NCBI RefSeq assembly: GCF_963675165.1 | Contig: NC_087377.1 | Span: forward strand, 12,510,632 to 12,574,631 | Reading direction: 5' to 3' | Source of the DNA: Halichondria panicea | Lineage: Eukaryota; Porifera; Demospongiae; Suberitida; Halichondriidae | Length of the DNA: 64,000 nt | Shown here: one piece after another, positions 57,003 to 64,000 of the stretch | Layout of the letters: each line of letters starts with the position of its first letter | Position numbering within the stretch: position 1 is the stretch's first letter | Translations under genes and position numbers: made by a program | Notes under the pieces: generated by a model | The model's database searches: none | What the model saw: only the letters and a program-made list of their open reading frames with translations | What the model was told of the DNA's origin: nothing

Positions 57003-58383
57003 AGCCATTCAGTTGACATCCAGCAGTGGTGATGGTGCGGTATGTCCAAATGACCCTGTTGTCTTCACCTGCTCCGTTAGTGGAACTGTTCTACAATGGA
57101 TAGCTGATCCTCCACCTGGCTATATCGTATCTGGGTAGGTGACACAACTTTTATTCTCTATTTCTGGTACTCTACTGCCTGCTGGAGTTGAAGGATTCAT
57201 GTTTCAAGCTGCTGTAACGAATACAAGTAATGGTACTCTTACCTCCACTCTCACTACCATCACTGAGGTGTCCATGCTGAATGGCAGTGTTGTCACATGT
57301 TCCAGCGGTGGAACAATGGAGTCACGATCAATCACAGTGGCCGGTCAGTGAGCTAAACATATAACACTGTATATATTATTGCATTTCAAACACAGAGCCT
57401 CCATTGTCTCCATCAACTCCAATATTGGCTTCACAACATAATGTAGTCAGTTCCTCTATTATCACTCTGGACTGGGACTCCCCCTCTTCTACTGGTGGTG
57501 TGTCTGTCACTCAACTATGTCCTCATTATCTCCCCAAACCTTTCTCCGGGTCACCAGTCACCGTGGAGACCACCTCAGCACAGATAACTGTCTCCTACAA
57601 CACACTCTACAATGTGACCATCAGAGCTGTTAATTGTGTTGGAATGAGTGATGCCTCAATGTTGGTTACTATACCGTCCATAGGTTAGTATAAGTGCTAA
57701 ATTAATGTTAGTTTACTTCTATTTTCATGCAGTTGCCTGTCCCTCTTCCCTCTCTGCTGCTAGTGGGGTGGTAAACATCCAGATACCCCGTGTATACTAC
57801 TGTGCATGGGCTCCACACTTACCTTCACTTGTTCTGAAGATAATCAGATGAGAACCTCCATCTGTGGCAGTGATGGAAGGTGGAATCCTGACCCAAAGGA
57901 GTTTTTGTGTCCAACAATGTGATATATTTTTTGATTGTTCTCTTACAGAACCCCCAGTGACCTGTCCAGTTCACGGAGCTCCCTCTATGGGTAGTGTGAA
58001 CACTAGTGGTCAGTCTTAATTACACAAAGGGGTGACAGGAGGTCACATATCAGTGCAATGATGAACTGTTCCCCATAGGTATTCTGATTGCCACTTGCGC
58101 AAGAGACGAACAAAATGTAGTGTGGGAGCCTACCCCCAGTACGGTGGTGTGCAGGACAGTTCCAGACCAGTATTTCATTGTTGCTGCAATTCTTGGATTC
58201 CTCACTGGACTCCTAGTGATGCACCTTTGCTCTCATAAGAAGGCAGTGTATACTTCCCAGCAGCTGAAGGACAAGCTAACACTAGGACCCACTACACCAG
58301 CTGTTCCTGTTTATGAAGATGTGTCACCCAAAGAGGAGATTAAACTGAACACTAACCAGGCGTACAGACCAGTAGGACTGTGA
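57003..58383 (+). pseudogene. R8: broken, divergent receptor of the R9 subfamily
   Basis: Parts in order: Ig 57005-57345 with an in-frame TAG near 57136; FN3 57396-57683, open, with compensating indels (VTQLCPHYLPKPFSGS against VSISYVLTISPTPLSGS in R9); CCP from 57733, frameshifted with a TGA; CCP from 57952 with a TAA after GGTCAGTCT; then a direct fusion of that CCP exon (RTVPD) to the middle of the membrane helix (AAILGFLTGLLVMHL), so the third CCP exon and an intron are gone. The tail VYEDVSPKEE and NQAYRPVGL is kept. No signal-peptide exon found. Clearly dead. Confidence 0.8.
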
Positions 58384-58629
58384 AACTGGCATTCAATTAA
58401 TAGACATGCATGGACTACGTATACTATAGACACATTTTTAATTATACTTTTGTATGGTTAACTTATTATAAAATGTATATATTTGGCTGTAAAACCTATT
58501 GTCACATTCTGATGTGGTTTTTCTGACTTCCTCATGATCAATAGAAAGAGGTGTGTTTCATCATAATGGTAATCAATATTAAGGTATCTATACCATGTAC
58601 CAGCTATAATAATATATATAGGTCCTGCA

Positions 58630-60555
58630 ATGCAAGTACAGGCAGTTATTATCAGCATCCAGCTGTTTTATCTTGCTGCAGGTAAGTTACATAGATCATC
58701 TATACTAGCATGTGTTCACTGGAACACATAATTTTTTTAGCCACACTGATATCCACCCCCCCTGTGGCTTGTCCTGATGACACTGTCACCTTCACCTGCT
58801 CTCTGCCTAGTGATGTTGATGGGGCCATTCTCTGGACAGTAACTCCACCGCCAGGGTTGAATACAGTCAGTGTAAATGGAGTAGTGAATAACATTGGTAG
58901 AACATTAACGCTTGGTACTGATGAGATGTTCATGTTCCGAGCTGCTTACTCTGGACTGGATGGAGGCATGGTCACATCCACTCTCACCACCCTCTCTATG
59001 GTGACAGTGCTGGCTGGAGCTATGGTACAGTGTGAAGACTTGGGAGGAGCAGGAGGAGGTCTAATACCCATCCGTGTGGCTGGTATAAGTCTATATAATG
59101 ATGTTGGTCTGAGCATTTTAATAACAATAATTGAACAGATATCCCCTCTCCTCCACTGAACCCAGTACTGTTCTTCAATCAAAACCAACCCAGCTCTTCC
59201 ATTATCACTCTGGACTGGGACTCCCCCTCCTCTACTAGTGGTGTGTCTATCAGCTATGTCCTCACCATCTCTCCAACACCCCTCTCCGGGTCACCAGTCA
59301 CCGTGGAGACCACCTCGACAGAGATCACTGTCTCCTACAACACACCCTACAATGTGACCATCAGAGCTGTCAACTGTGCTGGAATGAGCAATGCCTCAAT
59401 ATTGGCGATACTCTCAATAGGTTACTTACAAATCTCAATAGGTTACTTACAATTTGTTTGATGTAAATGAATCACACTTAATTCTCTCCCTATGTGCATG
59501 CAGTTACCTGTTCCTCTTCCCCCTCTACTGCCAGTGGAGTCGTGAATGATCAAATACCCAGTGTGCCTACTGTCGGCTCAAAACTAAACTTTGGTTGCTC
59601 TGGAGAAAATCAGATGAGAACCTCTACCTGTGGTAGTGATGGACGATGGAATCCTGACCCTGAGGATTTCATGTGTCCAATAGTGGGTGAGTTGATGTGC
59701 GCTATACACATGCAGCTGTCGCTTACAACTTTATGTTTATAACATCACCGTATAGAACCTCCAGTGACATGTCCAGTTCCCGGGGTCCCCTCCATGGGTA
59801 GTGTGAGCACTGTTGGTCAATCTTACACAGAGGGGTCACAGGTCACATATCAGTGCAATGAGGGACTGTTCCCCATGGGTGTCCTGACTTCCACTTGCGC
59901 AAGAAACGGACAAAATGTAGTGTGGGAGCCTGACCCCAGTACGGTGGTGTGTAGGACAGTTCCAGGTAATTTAATTCAGTTTCTTCTGTTTATTAACTTT
60001 TGTGGGTCAACACAGTCAACTGCACTCTTCCTACCGAGCCATCCAACGGTGCTATAGTGGACTATGAGAGGTTGAACGAGACAGTGTTGGAGGGAACAGT
60101 GCTGACTTACCAGTGTGACAATGGACTCTCACTGACTGGACCCAACAACATCACTTGCACTAATGCTGGAGTCTGGAGCACTGAGCCTAAGGCAATCATG
60201 TGTGTATCACCAACTGAAGGTGAAGGCCATCATGTGTGTACTTGAATGTGAGTTATAGTTCGTAATCCCATAATACCTCGATTTCACAGGTCCTACTGCC
60301 ACCTCCCTATCCATTGGTGCAGTTGTTGCTATCAGCGTAATTATTACTTTCTTTGTGGCTGCCATTCTTGGATTCCTCACTGGACTCCTAGTGATGCATC
60401 TTTCCTCTCGTAAGAAGGCAGTATACTCTCTAGCACCTGAAGGACAAGCTAACGTAGGACCCACACCACCAGCTGGTCCGGTTTATGAGGAGGTGTCACC
60501 TAAAGAAGAGATGGAACTGTACACTAACCAGGCGTATGGACCAGTAGGACTGTGA
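58630..60555 (+). CDS. R9: divergent Ig-FN3-CCP×3 receptor with tyrosine tail
   Basis: Seven exons in frame, 512 residues: 58630-58681 signal peptide (MQVQAVIISIQLFYLAA), 58741-59082 Ig (VTFTCSLPSDVDGAILW ... AMVQC), 59139-59420 FN3 (ITLDWDSPSS, YNVTIRAVNCAGMS), 59504-59686 CCP, 59756-59965 CCP, 60016-60219 CCP, 60290-60555 membrane segment and tail. All joints are phase 1. The ectodomain differs much from R3-R7, but the helix (FFVAAILGFLTGLLVMHL), SRKKAVYS, VYEEVSP and NQAYGPVGL are shared; the tail adds a tyrosine (MELYTNQAY). It appears intact and represents a second subfamily with R8 and R10. Confidence 0.85.
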
Positions 60556-61965
60556 ACCGTGCATTTTGTATTCCACCCAATGTACATTGTCAGAATACAT
60601 GTATAATATCTATAGCTATAACTATATACCTGTAAGTTTGAGACCATATAGATTACGTATTAATAGCACAAATACTTCTGTTCATTAAAACCATCACATG
60701 TTTTGTATATCAACAAAATAAGCAACAATTATTACAAACTTGTCCTAAAGGAAATGCATCACAGCATATACACAAATATTGGTACTGAAACAGCATAATT
60801 ATCATGAAGTTAGGATAAGATGTGACTGTATATACAGTTAAACCTCCAGGTTTCAGTATTATAGTCATCTACACGTAGATATGCTTTATGAGTCAAGTTT
60901 TAACCACATCACCAATACACCTCCTGTCATAATTCGTGGATCCATGCTCACCATCAGTCACTTGCCATGGAGACAGGAATGAAGAACCTCGGCAGTAGCG
61001 AGCGGGTGATCCTATATATCACTGGGACTTTTGATTCACTGCTACATGATCATCTCTAGGTGGCAGTGCTGCTACCTTTGGAGGTGTTGCTGGAGGTGTT
61101 GTTGGCGGTCTGTGTGTGCATGGTGGTACTGCACTATTATTGTAGAGCTCTGCATAGTTTCACCAAGAAAAGAGTTTATAGGTACATTTCGTGGTGTTCT
61201 CTGACTCCAGTCAACCTTTCATTTGTCATTATGACAAGTGAGGCAATGATCTGTCAAAAGTGATTGAGATTGTGTAATGACTATCTTGTCTTAGAGGCCA
61301 CACTGAGTTGGAGTCGAATCAGGTTTAAAAGAATCAAAACGGGTATCGGCATATAATTATATTATGTATAATTATGCGGAGTAGCTATAGCTACTTAATT
61401 GCACTGAATTGTTTGTTTGCATTCATCTCTATTGTCAATAGTTTGCTTTCAAAAGAATGTATCCCTTATGATCACAGCAGCTGGCTAAACAAACACCAAC
61501 AGATTACATTCTCCTCAGCCCATAAAGTAAGCAATTTAGCATATATTTCATTAACGATCTTTACTTTGACATGGTCAGAGCTATAAAACCACTGTCCTGG
61601 TAGGTCCCATCTACATGGTAGATCTAGGTCCCATCTGCATGGAGAGGTATCAGACTAGATCTATTATAATTATCAAGAGTTTGTATGTCACATTTTGCTT
61701 TTGCTAATTATTTGCCCTGTTAAATATTGTGAACTTTTTGGTGAGCATCTTCTGTTTATAGTAGTGATGGTTGCATGTCTCTCAGGTAGGAGGTATGAAT
61801 GCATGACAAGATTGTACTTGTGTGATTGAACCTGTTCCCTTTGCATTGATATTGAGAGTTTAATAGTAGAGATCCTCAGCATAGTCTGGGTTAATGTCAG
61901 TACAAAGTACAATCCGCGGCTTCCGGTTCTGAAGTTGGTAGAAGGGACACATTTAATTGGACCTG
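60556..61965. other. R9 3' flank, possible membrane-exon relic
   Basis: Near 61058-61170, after CTCTAG, one frame reads GGVAGGVVGGL, like the membrane helix of R2 (AGGVVGGIV), then a stop. This may be a relic of an R2-type membrane exon. Nothing else coding is seen. Confidence 0.3.
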
Positions 61966-63097
61966 GAGTGATCATGTTTGAGGCTGATGGTGGAATTAAC
62001 TCTGACGTCCACTCTCATCAACTTCAGTGAGATGAAGTCAGTGTCTGTACGTACTACATGCATGCATAATTATATAATAGCAATGTTACCTGTACGGCTG
62101 TACTGCTACCAATTATTACAGTTGCATGCAATACAGCAGACAATCTCTGTTGCTGGTGAGTATATTAACACACAGATTTTTGTTGCACATGCTGCTGATT
62201 GCATGTATAGGTAATTCAACCTCTCCATTAAACCCAAGAATATCATATCCCCCACTCAAAACCAGCTCAGCTCCCTCCTCTACTGGTGGTGTGTCTGTTG
62301 TCATTTCTCCAACACCTCTCTCCGGATCACTATAGTCACCGTGGAGACCACCTCGGCACAGTTCAATATCTCCAACATTCCCTGTTGGACATGACCATCA
62401 GACATGACCATCAGAGCAGTTAACTGTGCAATAGCCGTGACAACATGCATGATGATGATCCGTTCTATTGATCTATTCTGACCTCACCACTTACGTCTGA
62501 ATCTCAAGTATAAGGTTCAATCACTGTCACTGTAATTACTAGTAATTACTAGTCCCCTCGTCTCAGATCTCACCTGTGGCTCTCCTGCTGCATCGTCTAG
62601 AGGTAGTGTGGACGTCCGTGTTGGGACACCACCCTTCTCACTGGGTTCACAGGTCACCTACCACTGTGACAAGGGACTGTTCTTCCCTGATGTAAGGACC
62701 AGCACATGCACTGATGTGGGGGTAGGGGAGAGTGGGTGGAGAATCTTGAGAGCTTGGGTGTGCAGGGAGAGGCCAGGTGAATGTATATTATAGCTGTGTT
62801 GAGTCAGTGCATTTTGCAAATGTATATGCATTAATTTATGAAGTACACCTTTTGACAGCATACACAATTACCGTCGCATGCATTATCAATAATGTTTGAG
62901 TGCAAACATGTACACAATTGAATCACTGCTTTGACTGTCAATAATAGTCAACTTTCTGCTTCTTCTTGCTGAGCACTGCAATGGTTGAACGAGACAGTGT
63001 TGGAGGGAACAGTGCTGACTTACCAGTGTGACAATGGACTCTCACTGACTGGACCCAACGCCATCACTTGCACTAATGCTGGAGTCTGGACTTCAAA
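61966..63097 (+). pseudogene. R10: receptor relic of the R9 subfamily
   Basis: Fragments in the expected order: Ig end at about 61970-62055 (LTSTLINFSEMKSVSV in one frame), FN3 at 62220-62460 (broken by a stop and a small duplication of CAGACATGACCAT), an intact CCP exon at 62567-62776 (LTCGSPAAS, QVTYHCDKGLF, RTSTC, AWVC, GTGAAT donor), and part of a third CCP at 62985-63095 nearly identical to R9 (VLEGTVLTYQCDNGLSLTGP). It then stops at the LINE. No tail exon remains in the window. Confidence 0.7.
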
Positions 63098-64000
63098 CTA
63101 ATTATACACACACCATTGCCTCAGGAGGTAATTAGTTTGAACTATAGTAATAAGTCAATACTAGAGGAACATCTGATACAACATTGCCCAATCTCAACAA
63201 GGCAGTGGGGATTTATGCGTGCACGCTCAACTGTCTCTGCACTAATACAAGTTGTGGATGATTGGAGCAAAGCTATTGACAACAAAAGTGAGGTTGCTGT
63301 TGTTTTTCTGGACATACGTAAGGCATTTGATACAGTACCACATTTACCACTACTTCAAATAAACAGCTACCTCTTAAAGTGGCTTAAAAGTTACCTATTG
63401 AAGAGAAAGCAATTTGTAGTTGTGAATAGGCAAGCGTCTACCACTCTCCATGCTATGTCAGGTGTGCCTCAAGGATCAGTCTTAGGCCCATTGCTCTTTA
63501 TCATGTACATTAATAATGTCTCTGATGTAGTCTCAAGCGACACCCATCTAAATATGTTTGCAGATGACATGGCTATTTATAGAGTCATTAAATCCATTAA
63601 AGACTACGATACACTTCAGGAATATAGAGTCATTAAATCCATTAAAGACTACGATACAAATCAGGAATACATAAACAGTGTTGCTGCTTTCATGTCTGGC
63701 AAACACCTTCATTTCAACGCATCAAAATGTAAAGTGATGTTAATATCAAACAAGAGAAGTAGGTCCATCGAGCCACCCACATTTACAGTTAATGGCTTTT
63801 CCCTGGAGCGTGTGGAGACATTCAAGTATCTAGGAATCCAATTTTCATCGGATCTTTCTTGGCATTCCCACACTAAGGCACTTTGTAAGAAATCGAGAAA
63901 ACTTGTTGGACTGCTACACAGCAACTCATTCTCCCCCTACTGTTATGCTGAAACTATACAAATCTTTCATTAGACCAAATCTAGAGTATGCTTCAATTGT
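63098..64000 (+). mobile_element. 5'-truncated non-LTR retrotransposon
   Basis: Reverse-transcriptase coding sequence starting in mid-domain and running off the window. The insertion joins directly to the CCP relic. Motifs: QWGFMRARSTVSAL, VVFLDIRKAFDTV, MSGVPQGSVLGPLLFI, MFADDMAIY, KCKVMLIS. This is the layout of CR1/jockey-like LINE reverse transcriptases; missing endonuclease and 5' part fit the usual 5' truncation. Confidence 0.85.
63116..63973 (+). pseudogene. LINE reverse transcriptase fragment, frameshifted
   Basis: The frame holds RT motifs A (LDIRKAFDTV), B (GVPQGSVLGP) and C (FADD). After FADD the segment RVIKSIKDYDT.QEY is repeated in tandem (51 bp, about 63580-63680), which inserts 17 residues. 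The frame ends at 63973, but the usual continuation (KSFIRPNLEYASI) appears in another frame in the last 50 bases, showing a frameshift. Not functional. Confidence 0.82.

Noticed and set aside
61374-61586. 70-codon open frame with a hydrophobic start, considered as an R10 signal-peptide exon
   Set aside because: No donor site in the phase used by the family and no similarity to the other first exons.

Overview
This window is nuclear DNA from an animal, most likely a demosponge. The evidence is compact multi-exon genes with short AT-rich introns, one extracellular domain per exon with phase-1 boundaries, abundant TATAATTATA-like words, many small inverted-repeat transposons, a BEL/Pao retrotransposon and a non-LTR reverse transcriptase. 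The sponge assignment is inference from style, not from a database match.

The core is a tandem array of single-pass membrane receptors with immunoglobulin-like (Ig), fibronectin type III (FN3) and sushi/CCP exons. I could build complete, in-frame spliced models for five plus-strand genes: R1 (415-2049), R3 (34211-36462), R5 (45752-48560), R6 (51326-52726) and R9 (58630-60555). They differ in CCP number (one to three) but share a short cytoplasmic tail with a YEEV motif and an NQAYGP motif near the C-terminus. R7 (53554-55530) and R8 (57003-58383) are broken copies, and R10 (about 61.97-63.1 kb) is a relic cut off by a LINE-type reverse transcriptase at the right edge.

Two further receptors lie head to head near 21 kb. 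R2 (minus strand, 20905 to 14641) has nearly the same Ig and FN3 exons as the array genes. Its inside is different: a cluster of tyrosine motifs (three fit the ITIM consensus), a death domain built from two exons, and a proline-rich SH3-ligand-like end. All 12 exons join in frame to 536 residues. R11 (plus strand, about 21.2-22.5 kb) has a divergent Ig/FN3-like ectodomain and ends in a hydrophobic segment with no cytoplasmic tail, as in a GPI-anchored or tailless receptor. The locus therefore has the layout of a paired-receptor system: related ectodomains on a short SH2/PTB-type tail, on an ITIM plus death-domain tail, or on no tail. A recognition or immune role is inference.

Region by region: 0.4-2.05 kb R1; 2.1-14.6 kb repeats, inverted-repeat elements and relic exons on the minus strand (death-domain half and helical-repeat-like exons); 14.6-20.9 kb R2; 21.2-22.5 kb R11; 22.5-34.2 kb repeats and a decayed, rearranged copy of the R2 signalling exons; 34.2-36.5 kb R3; 37.7-44.4 kb BEL/Pao element; 45.75-48.56 kb R5; 51.3-52.7 kb R6; 53.6-55.5 kb R7 pseudogene; 57.0-58.4 kb R8 pseudogene; 58.6-60.6 kb R9; 62-63.1 kb R10 relic; 63.1-64 kb LINE reverse transcriptase.
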